From: Bacilli bacterium
GTDB lineage: Bacteria > Bacillota_I > Bacilli_A > RFN20 > CAG-826
DNA length: 42,955 bases
Direction of reading: 5' to 3'
Assembly: GCA_900767605.1 (NCBI GenBank)
Contig: CAAFZT010000025.1
Coordinates: forward strand, 1-42,955
Shown: piece after piece, positions 16,069 through 23,993 of the stretch
Layout of the letters: the number at the start of each line of letters is the position of its first letter
Numbering within the stretch: position 1 is the first letter of the stretch
Program-made: the position numbers and the translations under genes
The notes under the pieces: generated by a model
What the model was told of the DNA's origin: nothing
The model's database searches: none
Seen by the model: only the letters and a program-made list of their open reading frames with translations

Positions 16069-17674
16069 CGCTTTCTTCAAGGACGTCGAGCTTGGAACGG
16101 CCGGGATGCGCGGGGTATTGGGCCCCGGCACCAATCGGATGAATGAACATACTGTCGGCCGCGTCTCCGTCGCCTTCGGACAATATCTTCTTTCTTTAGG
16201 GGAGGATACCAAAACCCGTGGGGTCGTTTTGTCCCATGACAATCGCTTCCAATCCCGCGAATTCGCCCTTTTGGCCGCAAAGATTTTCAATCAAATGGGA
16301 ATCAAGGCCTTTATCTTCCCTTCTCTTCGCCCCGTTCCCGAGCTTTCTTTCGCGGTCCGCTACTGCAAGGCCAAAGGCGGGGTCATGATCACCGCTTCTC
16401 ATAACCCCAAGCAATATAACGGTTATAAAATCTACGACGAAACCGGCTGCCAACTCGTTCCCAGCCAAGCTGAGGCAATGCTTCGCTTTGCAGATAAGCT
16501 CCCCAACGAATTGGAATTTGAAGTGCCCTTGGCCGCTCAACCTAGCGAAACAATCGTTTTGGGAGAGGAAGTGGATGATGCGTATTGCAAACTCGTTGAA
16601 GATTGCCGCGTTTATCCAGATTTGGACAAAACGAATTTCAAGGTGGTTTATACCCCTCAGCATGGTGCAAGCTACGAAAATGCGATGCGCGTGTTCACGG
16701 ATGCCGGTTACCAAATCATCCCCGTCAAAGAACAATGCGTCCACGATCCTTCTTTCGGCGCGACGGCTTCACCGAACCCCGAACTTGCCAAAGCCTGGGA
16801 CCTTGCCTTGGAATATTGCAAAAAGCATCACGCCGATCTCGCGGTTATGACCGATCCAGACGGCGATCGATGTGGACTTGCCTTCCTTTCTTCTAAAGGA
16901 ACCTACGAACGCTTCACGGGCAATCAAAGTGCCCCGTTGCTCCTCGATTACCTTTTATCCGCTTATCAAAAGCAAGGTCGCCTGCCACTGAATGGAGTCA
17001 TTTACGACACCATCGTCACGACATCATTAGGACGCGTAATCGCAGAGGCGTATGGGGTGAAGTCGGAATCCTTCCTCACGGGTTTTAAATTCATCGGGAA
17101 TGCGATTCATCGCGAAGAGGAAAAAGAAGACGGGAAAGAATTCCTTTTTGGCTACGAAGAATCCTATGGGTGCTTGATTCGCCCGTTTGTTCGCGACAAA
17201 GACGGCATCCAAGCTATTCTCCTTTATACCGAAATGGCCCTTTATTACCATAACCAAGGAATCCCTCTGGATGTCGCTTTTGATAACCTCCAAAAGAAGT
17301 ACGGCTACCACGCGACGGAAACCAAAGACGTTTACTTCGAAGGGATGGAAGGCGCGGATAAAATGAAGGCCTTAATGAAGCACCTCCATGAAAATCTATC
17401 CTGGGAAATTGCTTCGATACCCGTGACGAAAATCGCGGATTACCTGCATGGAAAAATCATCGAGAAGAACGGGAAAGAAGAACCGCTCATTGGTTTCCCT
17501 TCTAGCGATGTCCTCAAGTATTTCCTCGAAGACGGATCGACCCTTTGCATCCGTCCTTCCGGAACGGAACCGAAGATGAAATTCTATATCGAGGCTGTCG
17601 GTTCCTCTCCTGATGGTTTGAAGGATAAAATCGAATCGATTAACGCCTTCGTCCGTCAGGATGCTGGGCTATAA
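15965..17674 (+). CDS. pgcA: Phosphoglucomutase/phosphomannomutase
   Basis: A 569-residue alpha-D-phosphohexomutase that interconverts hexose 1- and 6-phosphates. The phosphoserine loop is TASHNPKQYNGYK with Ser145, the Mg2+ loop is DPDGDR at 297-302, the sugar-binding GYEESYG follows, and the phosphate-binding RPSGTEPK lies near the C-terminus. Length and order match the PgcA branch of Firmicutes. AAAGGA ends 7 bases before the ATG, which is better than the TTG two codons upstream. It overlaps the preceding gene by 104 bases, and its stop overlaps the convergent HAD gene by 6 bases. It would link glucose released by the GH3 enzyme to envelope and glycolytic intermediates. Confidence 0.93.
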   Translation: MDKVKENLNRWLSSPRVSEEDKTLIRSMNQEEKDDAFFKDVELGTAGMRGVLGPGTNRMNEHTVGRVSVAFGQYLLSLGEDTKTRGVVLSHDNRFQSREFALLAAKIFNQMGIKAFIFPSLRPVPELSFAVRYCKAKGGVMITASHNPKQYNGYKIYDETGCQLVPSQAEAMLRFADKLPNELEFEVPLAAQPSETIVLGEEVDDAYCKLVEDCRVYPDLDKTNFKVVYTPQHGASYENAMRVFTDAGYQIIPVKEQCVHDPSFGATASPNPELAKAWDLALEYCKKHHADLAVMTDPDGDRCGLAFLSSKGTYERFTGNQSAPLLLDYLLSAYQKQGRLPLNGVIYDTIVTTSLGRVIAEAYGVKSESFLTGFKFIGNAIHREEEKEDGKEFLFGYEESYGCLIRPFVRDKDGIQAILLYTEMALYYHNQGIPLDVAFDNLQKKYGYHATETKDVYFEGMEGADKMKALMKHLHENLSWEIASIPVTKIADYLHGKIIEKNGKEEPLIGFPSSDVLKYFLEDGSTLCIRPSGTEPKMKFYIEAVGSSPDGLKDKIESINAFVRQDAGL

Positions 17675-18454
17675 AGAGAAGATTTGTTGAAGTTCAAAGG
17701 CTACGCCGTCCTCGTCGTGGCCTTTTTTCGTTAAGGGGAATCGATCTTTTAAAAGATGACTTTTCGCGTCTTTCATCGCGTAAGGATGCCCTGCTTCTAG
17801 CAGCAAAGACAAATCGTTATCGGAATCCCCAAACGCATACACGTCCCCCTTGGATACGCCTAGAATCCCGATGATTTTCTTTAACCCCTCCCCTTTGGAG
17901 GCATTGGGAAAATACAGCTCGCTATAAGGCATATTTCGCCAGTGACGCCAAGAAAAGGAGTGCTTTTTCGCCACGCTTTGCATCCATTCGTCTTCTTCTT
18001 TGTTTTCTCCAAAAATCAAGGTGAAAAGGTCATTGTTCCATTCGCTTAATGAACGAACCTCCATGCCTTCCCTCCAAAAATACTTATGGAGGTCCTTCGT
18101 GTTCCCGCTTTCATAAATCGTATCCCGAGTTTCCCCCATGATGCAAAAGCAGTGCGATTGGCATTCCTTGATCAAGGGAGCGATTTTCTCTTTGGGGAAT
18201 TTTGCTTCGAGACAAGGAAAAGAAGGGTCCCCGGGATGAAAGAGCAACGCCCCGTTATAGGAGATAATGGGAGAATCTAGATGCGCCTGCTCCCATAATG
18301 GCAAAATGGCACGGGGCGGACGGCCGCTTGTTAGCAACACCGTATGCCCCTGTTTTTCCAAAGCAGAGAGGATAGAAGCGGAAAAAGGAGTCAACGTTTC
18401 GTCGTTTTTTAATAGCGTCCCATCCAAATCGATGGCAATGACTTTTTTCCTCAT
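17669..18454 (-). CDS. Cof-type HAD phosphatase
   Basis: A 261-residue haloacid-dehalogenase-type hydrolase of the Cof/YcsE group, probably dephosphorylating sugar phosphates or flavin nucleotides. Motif I is IDLDGTLL with Asp9 and Asp11, motif II is the TSGR segment, and motif IV is GDSDNDLSLL; the C2-type cap lies between. The ATG at 18454 is chosen because MRKKVIAIDLDG is the normal family start. A TATAAT ends 6 bases before it, with no room for a Shine-Dalgarno. It is divergent from the Spx-like gene and convergent with the hexomutase. Confidence 0.9.
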   Translation of the reverse strand: MRKKVIAIDLDGTLLKNDETLTPFSASILSALEKQGHTVLLTSGRPPRAILPLWEQAHLDSPIISYNGALLFHPGDPSFPCLEAKFPKEKIAPLIKECQSHCFCIMGETRDTIYESGNTKDLHKYFWREGMEVRSLSEWNNDLFTLIFGENKEEDEWMQSVAKKHSFSWRHWRNMPYSELYFPNASKGEGLKKIIGILGVSKGDVYAFGDSDNDLSLLLEAGHPYAMKDAKSHLLKDRFPLTKKGHDEDGVAFELQQIFSL

Positions 18455-18460
18455 GCGGCT

Positions 18461-18466
18461 ATTATA
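18461..18466 (-). promoter_or_regulatory. -10 box of the HAD gene, leaderless spacing
   Basis: A perfect TATAAT on the minus strand followed by AGCCGC and the ATG at 18454. With the usual 6-7 base discriminator the transcript would begin at the start codon itself. Confidence 0.65.
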
Positions 18467-18521
18467 GGGGCTCCCATAAAAAAGGGTAGGAAGACCCTCT
18501 TGCCATGAAGGATTTCTAGCG

Positions 18522-18527
18522 TATATT
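18522..18527 (+). promoter_or_regulatory. -10 box of the Spx-like gene, leaderless spacing
   Basis: TATATT followed by TTAAAGCC and the ATG at 18536. No Shine-Dalgarno is present. Confidence 0.55.
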
Positions 18528-18535
18528 TTAAAGCC

Positions 18536-18994
18536 ATGATAAAGATTTACACTTCTCCCTCCTGCTCCAGCTGCCGAAAGGTCAAAAAATGGTTCGATGA
18601 GCAAAAGATTCCCTATGAATCCAAAAACATCTTCGGGCCAGATCTCACTGCGGACGATATCCGTGAGGTCATTTCGAAGTCGGAGAACGGGACGGACGAT
18701 ATTATTTCCCAACGTTCCAAAATCGTTCAGGAACAGCACATTGATTTCGATGATATGAAAATCAGCGAGCTCATTGAGTTCATTCGTAAAAACCCTTCGA
18801 TTTTAAAGCGCCCCATCATCGTGGATGATCGCCGTGTGCAGGTTGGCTATAACGAAGAGGAAATTCGCACCTTCATTCCTCGTGCCCGCCGACTTGCCGA
18901 ATCCTATTGCGCTTCTTGCGACCGCAAGGACTGCGATAAGGACGTCCCAAGCCATTTGGATTTGCCGGAAGGCTGCAAGAAAACATCGCTATAA
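18536..18994 (+). CDS. Spx/ArsC-family thioredoxin-fold regulator
   Basis: A 152-residue protein of the Spx/arsenate reductase-like family. The redox motif CSSC is at residues 10-13, followed by the KKWFDEQKIPYE helix and the RPIIVDDRRVQVGYNEEE segment that marks Spx rather than true ArsC. Spx binds the RNA polymerase alpha subunit and redirects transcription under thiol stress. The C-terminal 30 residues add four cysteines (CASCDRKDC and a later C), not part of the B. subtilis prototype; they may bind metal or act as a second redox site. The start is leaderless-like, and a terminator follows. Confidence 0.85.
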   Translation: MIKIYTSPSCSSCRKVKKWFDEQKIPYESKNIFGPDLTADDIREVISKSENGTDDIISQRSKIVQEQHIDFDDMKISELIEFIRKNPSILKRPIIVDDRRVQVGYNEEEIRTFIPRARRLAESYCASCDRKDCDKDVPSHLDLPEGCKKTSL

Positions 18995-19003
18995 CGATTC
19001 ATG

Positions 19004-19024
19004 CCTGGAAAAATCCGGGTTTTT
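19004..19024 (+). terminator. Terminator of the Spx-like gene
   Basis: CCTGGA, an AAAA loop and TCCGGG (one G-U pair) followed by five T, ten bases after the stop. Confidence 0.7.
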
Positions 19025-19161
19025 AAATGGGATTTCAATGGCGATATTCTGAGTGAATTATCAAAAAAGTGTTTTGTCACTACTTGAATCACTCCACAAA
19101 AAATTTTTTATCATCTAATGGCTAAATGTTTGGATCGTTTGGAAAACTCCGGTAATTTCGA

Positions 19162-19201
19162 TTGTTCCGAAATTTTCACAATTGTTCTGCCGAATGAACA
19201 A
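19162..19201. promoter_or_regulatory. TTGTTC repeats upstream of the XRE gene, probable operator
   Basis: TTGTTC occurs at 19162-19167 and 19182-19187, exactly 20 bases apart. The second copy pairs with an inverted GAACAA at 19196-19201 across 8 bases. The cluster lies 48 bases before the start of the XRE-type regulator, as expected for self-regulation. Confidence 0.45.
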
Positions 19202-19248
19202 GGTGCGAAATTACTTTAGCGGTATATTAATCTCAAAAGGAGGAGAAC

Positions 19249-19842
19249 ATGTTGGAAGACCGCCTTAAGGAATTAAGAAAAGAAAAAGGAATCACTCAAA
19301 CCCAATTGGCTGAAAGAATCTATGTTTCAAGAAGCCTTATTGCTAAATTCGAGACTGGCGTAGCCTATCCTAATAAGGAAACGCTGGAAAAACTGGCGCT
19401 ATTTTTTTCCGTATCCGTTTCAGAATTGGTCGATCAGGATGAAGCGACCTTGGTGGCAATCGAGACGAAAAGCTTTTCAGACAAAATACATTTTGCAACC
19501 TTAATCATTGTATTGACTTTAGCGGGCTTTTATTCGATTTTGGTTTTTGTTCCCGTGCTGCAAGGAGCGCGGTACGTATATCCAATTCCACCGGGACAAG
19601 ATTACCCTAACCGTGAATGGTATTTTACGAGTATTTTTTTGGGTAATTACGAGCATGGCAATTTCATCGGTTTGATTTCTTTTTTAATCAGTATTGTCGT
19701 AATTTGTCTTTCTATTTTGTGCTTTATTTTTAAGAAAAAGCCTTATGCCGCGATTTTAAAACTCTTGACGTATCTTTTCTTTGTTATCGGTATTTTTGTT
19801 TGCGTCGCATCTGTTATTTGCTGTTTGAGTTATATATCGTAG
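19249..19842 (+). CDS. Membrane-anchored XRE-family regulator
   Basis: A 197-residue protein. Residues 4-62 form a Cro/CI helix-turn-helix: ITQTQLAERIYVSRSLIAKF is the DNA-binding pair and SELVDQDE closes the domain. Three hydrophobic helices follow at about 83-105, 138-160 and 170-195, so the DNA-binding domain is tethered to the membrane. A hydrophilic loop (about 106-135, with PIPPGQDYPNREW) would face outside. Such fusions are thought to couple an envelope signal to transcription, but the signal is unknown. A perfect AAAAGGAGG lies just before the ATG. Base composition is clearly more AT-rich than its neighbours, which suggests transfer. The target may be its own TTGTTC repeats. Confidence 0.88.
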   Translation: MLEDRLKELRKEKGITQTQLAERIYVSRSLIAKFETGVAYPNKETLEKLALFFSVSVSELVDQDEATLVAIETKSFSDKIHFATLIIVLTLAGFYSILVFVPVLQGARYVYPIPPGQDYPNREWYFTSIFLGNYEHGNFIGLISFLISIVVICLSILCFIFKKKPYAAILKLLTYLFFVIGIFVCVASVICCLSYIS

Positions 19843-19858
19843 ACGAATGGTTTTTATT

Positions 19859-19896
19859 GAAAAAGCGGCGCCGATGGAGACGCCGCTACTCTTTTT
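19859..19896. terminator. Bidirectional terminator between convergent genes
   Basis: AGCGGCG and CGCCGCT form the stem, with an A-run on the left and CTTTTT on the right, so it can serve both the XRE gene and the CYTH gene. Confidence 0.75.
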
Positions 19897-19905
19897 AGAC
19901 GTGAA

Positions 19906-20478
19906 TTATTTTCCAATCGCCTTCATGGCCCTTTGGACTTTGCTCGCGGTGGAGAAGTGGCATTCTACGCCGTTTTTCTCCAAGAATTCCTTCATGATTT
20001 TTTGGGCACCGGCAAGGGAATTGTATTCGAATTCCACTTCATAATCTGTTTTGCCGGAATAGGCGTTGCGGTCAATAGAAAGCAATCCCCCTTCGTATTC
20101 CACGTCGATGCGTTCGGTGGATAAATAGGTGAGAATCGAAAGCTTCTTCGTATCAAAGCCGAGTTGAATCAAGAAACGCTCAATATCGGTCTTTGGGAAT
20201 TCCCCAATGTCGCGGAAATCGGCGAATTGCTGGAAGGAAATTGATACGTTCTTTTCGAGTAATCCTTCCGATAACGGGGTCTTCAAGGTCAATTCGTATT
20301 GGCCTTGCTTTTCTCGGATGCGGAGGGCCACGCCTTCTTTGGCGAGAAGACGGTCTTCGGTATCGATATAGTAGTTGGTTTGGACGTAACGCGGCGATCC
20401 CCGGAACAATTTGGCTAAGGCGCGGTATTCGTCCTGGTTCACCAGGGCTTTGGCTTCGATTTCAATCGTGTTGGACAT
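19906..20478 (-). CDS. CYTH-domain protein, possible inorganic triphosphatase
   Basis: A 190-residue CYTH/triphosphate tunnel enzyme of the YjbK type. The defining ExExK motif is IEIEAK at residues 5-10. Later strands carry alternating Arg, Lys and Glu (ALRIREKQGQYELTLK, YEVEFEY) that line the tunnel. Relatives hydrolyse tripolyphosphate or thiamine triphosphate, or act in (p)ppGpp-linked processes; which applies here cannot be told. AGAGGT lies 9 bases before the ATG. A TATAAT about 29 bases upstream (near 20501-20506) gives it a short but ordinary leader, unlike several neighbours. Confidence 0.88.
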   Translation of the reverse strand: MSNTIEIEAKALVNQDEYRALAKLFRGSPRYVQTNYYIDTEDRLLAKEGVALRIREKQGQYELTLKTPLSEGLLEKNVSISFQQFADFRDIGEFPKTDIERFLIQLGFDTKKLSILTYLSTERIDVEYEGGLLSIDRNAYSGKTDYEVEFEYNSLAGAQKIMKEFLEKNGVECHFSTASKVQRAMKAIGK

Positions 20479-20631
20479 GGCTATTATTACCTCTAGGCGA
20501 CATTATACACTTGTCCCGAAGAAAAGTTGTTGTTTCGTCTATGGCCTTTCGTGGTACCTCATCGCTTCGTAAAATGGTCTTCGGAAAGATTAAGAAACGG
20601 AATTTGGCATCCGCCTTTCCGCGATGCATGC

Positions 20632-20637
20632 TATACT
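20632..20637 (+). promoter_or_regulatory. Extended -10 box before the EIIB-like gene
   Basis: TGC plus TATACT ends 10 bases before the ATG at 20648. The spacer TTGTCCGCTT has no Shine-Dalgarno. Confidence 0.6.
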
Positions 20638-20647
20638 TTGTCCGCTT

Positions 20648-21061
20648 ATGTACCTTACCCTTGTTTTATTTGACAACCAAGCCAATTTCAACGAATGGCT
20701 TTCTCAAAACGCGGTTTATCTCGCTTTCGCCCTCGCGGGATTCATCCTGCTTTGCGTTCTTTTGCTTTTGTTTATCCCCATCGCTAAAAAGAAGAAAAAA
20801 GGCAAAAAAGCCGTTATTGAGAAAGCCCAGACGATGGATGCGCTAGGAGGAGAAGAAAACGTTTTGTCCCATCTCCGCAAAGGCTCCCGTATCGAATTGA
20901 AATTAAAGAACTACGACCTTTTGAAAAAGGATGAATTAAAGGAAGCCGGCGTAGACGGCTTCATTCAAATGAGCGATCGTTTGACTCTTGTTATCCGCGG
21001 CAACGCCGAAGAAGTGGAGAAAACTTTATTTGGCGAGAATTCGACGAAGGTGAACCGCTAA
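20648..21061 (+). CDS. Membrane-anchored PTS EIIB-like protein without the active cysteine
   Basis: A 137-residue protein with one transmembrane helix at about 25-47, a lysine-rich stop-transfer (KKKKKGKKAV), and a C-terminal domain at about 62-130. That domain follows the glucose-type PTS EIIB fold: ALGGEENV, then strands with LKLKN, a KELKEAGVDGFIQ turn and RGNAEEVEKTL. In true EIIB the phosphorylated Cys lies in DACITRLR just after GG-EN. Here the equivalent stretch is LSHLRKGSRIEL, with no Cys anywhere in the domain, so it cannot carry phosphate that way. A regulatory or scaffolding role is inferred. The ATG at 20648 is preferred over one at 20624 because the -10 box lies between them. 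It overlaps the convergent maf by 36 bases. Confidence 0.75.
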   Translation: MYLTLVLFDNQANFNEWLSQNAVYLAFALAGFILLCVLLLLFIPIAKKKKKGKKAVIEKAQTMDALGGEENVLSHLRKGSRIELKLKNYDLLKKDELKEAGVDGFIQMSDRLTLVIRGNAEEVEKTLFGENSTKVNR

Positions 21062-21577
21062 ATCCTCCGTCGGAAGGCCCATTACGTTATCAAAACTCCC
21101 GTCGATATGGTCGATTAAGGGGTAATTATCTTGAATCCCATAAGAGCCGGCCTTGTCCAAAGGCTTGTGGGTTTTGATGTATTCCCAAATTTGTTCCTCG
21201 CTTAGAGGACGGAAATAAACATCCGTTTTGACGGTTCGGCTGATTTCGAAATTTCGGTCGACATAAGTATACCCAGACAAGACAACCTGCTTTTTTCCTT
21301 GCTCTGATTGGAGCATTTCGAAAGCTTCCTGCTCCGATTTAGGTTTGCCGAGTACCTTATTATTTAAAACAACGACGGTATCGCAAGCTAAAACCTGATC
21401 CAAAGGATGAGAGGCGAAAACCGCATAGGCTTTCATGCGGCTTTCTTCTAATGGCAAATCCTTCGCGGGCAAATCCAAAATCGATTCGTCAACGGATGGG
21501 ACGATGATTTCAAAATCGGAAAGCAATTTTTTCAAAAGCTGCTTTCTGCGCGGAGAACTCGAAGCGAGGATGAACAT
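21026..21577 (-). CDS. maf: Maf-like nucleoside triphosphate pyrophosphatase
   Basis: A 183-residue Maf/Ham1-fold protein. The opening LASSSPRRKQLL is the family signature and binds nucleotide phosphate. ACDTVVVLNNKVLGKPKS carries the catalytic Asp, and SYGIQDNYPLIDHIDGSFDNVMGLP is the usual C-terminal block. Maf proteins hydrolyse dTTP, UTP or modified nucleotides and are tied to septum control. Its ATG shares the A of the RNase J stop (TGATG), a one-base overlap typical of translational coupling. Its end overlaps the convergent EIIB-like gene by 36 bases. Confidence 0.94.
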   Translation of the reverse strand: MFILASSSPRRKQLLKKLLSDFEIIVPSVDESILDLPAKDLPLEESRMKAYAVFASHPLDQVLACDTVVVLNNKVLGKPKSEQEAFEMLQSEQGKKQVVLSGYTYVDRNFEISRTVKTDVYFRPLSEEQIWEYIKTHKPLDKAGSYGIQDNYPLIDHIDGSFDNVMGLPTEDLAVHLRRILAK

Positions 21578-23241
21578 CAGCGGGCTTCCATGATGACTGG
21601 GATGATCATCGGGCGGCGGTCGGTTTTGCGTTGGATGTATTTGGAGAGCACGTCCTTCAAAGAGGCTTTGATTTCGCTATAAGAAGCATTGCGGGACATG
21701 AGCTCTTGAACGCATTGCTGCGCTTTCATTTGAGAATGACGGACGACGTGGCTATCTTCCGCGGAATTGAATCCACGGGTATATAGCATCGGTGGGACGA
21801 GCAACTTGCTGTGACGCTTATCCGTGACCATGAGAACGCTGACCATGCCATCGTTTTTCAAAATTTCGCGATCGTTCATCGTTTGAGAACTGACTCCATC
21901 GAGATCTAACCCATCGATATAGACGGCGTTGGCAGGAACTTGCCCTCCGCGGCGGACGGTGTGGTTTTGGAGAACGACTTGGTCGCCGTTATCGCAAATG
22001 AAGATGTGATCTTCTGGCATACCAAGCTGCTTGGCGATTTCCCCGTGCAATTTGAGCATGCGATATTCGCCGTGAACCGGCATGAAGTACTTAGGGTTGA
22101 CGAGTCGCTGCATCAAACGAAGCTCTTGGCGAGAGGGGTGTCCGGAAGAATGGAGGCTGAATGCCATCGAATTCTGTTTGACGTCTGCCCCCAAACGAAC
22201 GAGTTTGTTGACTAAGCGGTCCACAAGCGCTCCGTTTCCTGGAATCGGGTTGGAGGAGAAGACGACGGTGTCGCCCGGAAAGATTTGAGTGAAGCGGTTA
22301 TCGCCAGAAACGATGCGGGAAAGCGCGGCCATCGGTTCGCCTTGGCTACCGGTGCAAACGATACACACTTCGCTATTACGGTAATTCTTGAGTTGGTTTT
22401 CTTGAATGATCGATTGATCGGGGATTTTGATGTAGCCGAGTTCGCGTGCGATGCCGATGACGTTCTTCATCGAACGTCCTAGGACGCAGATTTTCCGTTT
22501 ATGGGCAACGGCCACTTCGACGACCTGCTGGATACGGTTGATGTTACTTGAGAAGGTGGAAACGATGATGCGGCCGATGGCTTTGTCAAAGATTTCCTCT
22601 ACGCCATGGCGAACGGCGGTTTCGGAGGGGGTGTATCCTTCGATTTCCGCATTGGTGGAATCGGCCATGAGCAAATCAACTCCTTGGGTTCCAAGTTCCG
22701 AAAGCTTGTTGATTTCGAAATTCGGTCCGACGGGAGTCAAATCGATTTTGAAGTCACCGGTTTCGATGATGCGTCCTTCGCTGGTATCGATGCATAAGCC
22801 AAAGGAATCGGGAATCGAGTGAGTCACACGGAAGAAGGAGACGACAAAATCATCCGCGATTTTAATGACGGAGTCGCTATCGTATTCCACGATTTTAACG
22901 GGGTCGCGGAAACGGGAATCCTCTAATTTATGACGGATTAAGGCCGCCGCTAGGCGCGGGGCATAAATCACAGGGATGCGGACAGTGCGAAGCAAGAAGG
23001 GGATGCCGCCGATATGGTCTTCATGGCCATGGGTGATGAATAACCCTTTGATTTTATTTCGATTGTCTTTCAAATAGGTGTAATCGGGGATGACGTAGTC
23101 AACGCCGGGCAGATTGGCTTCGGGGAAGCGAACGCCAGCATCTACAAGGATCAACGAGCGATCATTTTCGATGCAATAGGTGTTCTTGCCGACCTCTCCG
23201 AGGCCGCCAAGAGCGAAGATGTTGATGGGAGATCCTTTCAT
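21577..23241 (-). CDS. rnj: Ribonuclease J
   Basis: A 554-residue metallo-beta-lactamase/beta-CASP nuclease with 5'-3' exo- and endonuclease activity in mRNA turnover and rRNA maturation. The zinc motif HGHEDHIGG is at residues 71-79, the first 70 residues include the usual ALGGLGEVGKN, and the beta-CASP part carries CTGSQGEPMAALSRI and HSSGHPSRQEL. The C-terminal 100 residues are the dimerisation domain. A GAAAGG lies about 9 bases before the ATG. It forms a two-gene operon with maf. In a lineage with leaderless mRNAs, 5'-end attack by RNase J would matter for their stability; that is inference. Confidence 0.95.
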   Translation of the reverse strand: MKGSPINIFALGGLGEVGKNTYCIENDRSLILVDAGVRFPEANLPGVDYVIPDYTYLKDNRNKIKGLFITHGHEDHIGGIPFLLRTVRIPVIYAPRLAAALIRHKLEDSRFRDPVKIVEYDSDSVIKIADDFVVSFFRVTHSIPDSFGLCIDTSEGRIIETGDFKIDLTPVGPNFEINKLSELGTQGVDLLMADSTNAEIEGYTPSETAVRHGVEEIFDKAIGRIIVSTFSSNINRIQQVVEVAVAHKRKICVLGRSMKNVIGIARELGYIKIPDQSIIQENQLKNYRNSEVCIVCTGSQGEPMAALSRIVSGDNRFTQIFPGDTVVFSSNPIPGNGALVDRLVNKLVRLGADVKQNSMAFSLHSSGHPSRQELRLMQRLVNPKYFMPVHGEYRMLKLHGEIAKQLGMPEDHIFICDNGDQVVLQNHTVRRGGQVPANAVYIDGLDLDGVSSQTMNDREILKNDGMVSVLMVTDKRHSKLLVPPMLYTRGFNSAEDSHVVRHSQMKAQQCVQELMSRNASYSEIKASLKDVLSKYIQRKTDRRPMIIPVIMEAR

Positions 23242-23387
23242 AGTTATAAACCTTTCAAAAAGAAATACAGAGGGGGATGGAAATCATCTAAACATAGCAA
23301 TTGCGTTATGTTCCGCTTTTCAAAAAAACTATACAAGAGGGGACGGACAATGAAAAGAGCAAGAAATTATGTAAGTGGTTTCAAACG

Positions 23388-23942
23388 TTAAATCGCAACG
23401 GAATTCGCGGGTTTCTTATAGGGGTCTTTGGGGTCAATCCGATCATAGAAAAGAATGCCGGAGAGGTGATCGATTTCATGCTGCAAGACGATGGCGTCAT
23501 ATCCGCGCGCTGTGATTTCGATGTTTTGCTTTGTCTTTGCATCGTAGGCTTTTACTTTGATTTTGTAGTCGCGGATGACGTGGCCAGGATGATCCCCATC
23601 CACGGAAAGGCATCCCTCTCCCCCGTTCAAATAGGCTTTTTTAATCGAATTCACCACGATTTTGGGATTGACTAGTTGGTATTCCACCAAGGGGTCCTCT
23701 TCGTCTCCCGTGGGGTAAGAAATCACGAGCATCTTGAGATTATGCCCGATTTGAGGCGCCGCTAACCCCACCCCTTCCCGGGTGTTGGGGTGCTTCGCGC
23801 GGAAATCTTCATCCTGAGTAAGCTTTAAATATTCGAGCATGTCGTCGATAAGTTTTTGATTGTCCTCGCTTAAAGGAAGGGGGACATCTTCACATTTACG
23901 ACGCAATTTCGGGTCGGTGTCTTTGGTAATACGGAACAACAT
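23388..23942 (-). CDS. def: Peptide deformylase
   Basis: A 184-residue type 2 deformylase that removes the formyl group from nascent proteins. Motif 1 GVGLAAPQIG is at 57-66, motif 2 EGCLS with metal ligand Cys111 at 109-113, and motif 3 QHEIDHLSG with His155, Glu156 and His159. The 12-residue insertion after motif 1 fits the Gram-positive class. The TAGAAT box ends 9 bases before the ATG and there is no Shine-Dalgarno. It is divergent from the ylbF-like gene across only 51 bases. Confidence 0.95.
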   Translation of the reverse strand: MLFRITKDTDPKLRRKCEDVPLPLSEDNQKLIDDMLEYLKLTQDEDFRAKHPNTREGVGLAAPQIGHNLKMLVISYPTGDEEDPLVEYQLVNPKIVVNSIKKAYLNGGEGCLSVDGDHPGHVIRDYKIKVKAYDAKTKQNIEITARGYDAIVLQHEIDHLSGILFYDRIDPKDPYKKPANSVAI

Positions 23943-23951
23943 AGCCCCGAT

Positions 23952-23957
23952 ATTCTA
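23952..23957 (-). promoter_or_regulatory. Extended -10 box of def, leaderless spacing
   Basis: On the minus strand TGC plus TAGAAT ends 9 bases before the ATG at 23942 (ATCGGGGCT between). Confidence 0.6.
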
Positions 23958-23978
23958 GCACGCACGAGGGGGAAGGGG

Positions 23979-23984
23979 TAAAAT
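23979..23984 (+). promoter_or_regulatory. -10 box of the ylbF-like gene, leaderless spacing
   Basis: TAAAAT ends 9 bases before the ATG at 23994. The sequence between is AGTTCGTGT, with no Shine-Dalgarno. Confidence 0.5.
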
Positions 23985-23993
23985 AGTTCGTGT

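Noticed and set aside
17669..18739. 356-residue version of the HAD protein
   Set aside because: The extra N-terminal 95 residues overlap the Spx-like gene on the other strand; the family start motif begins at the ATG at 18454.
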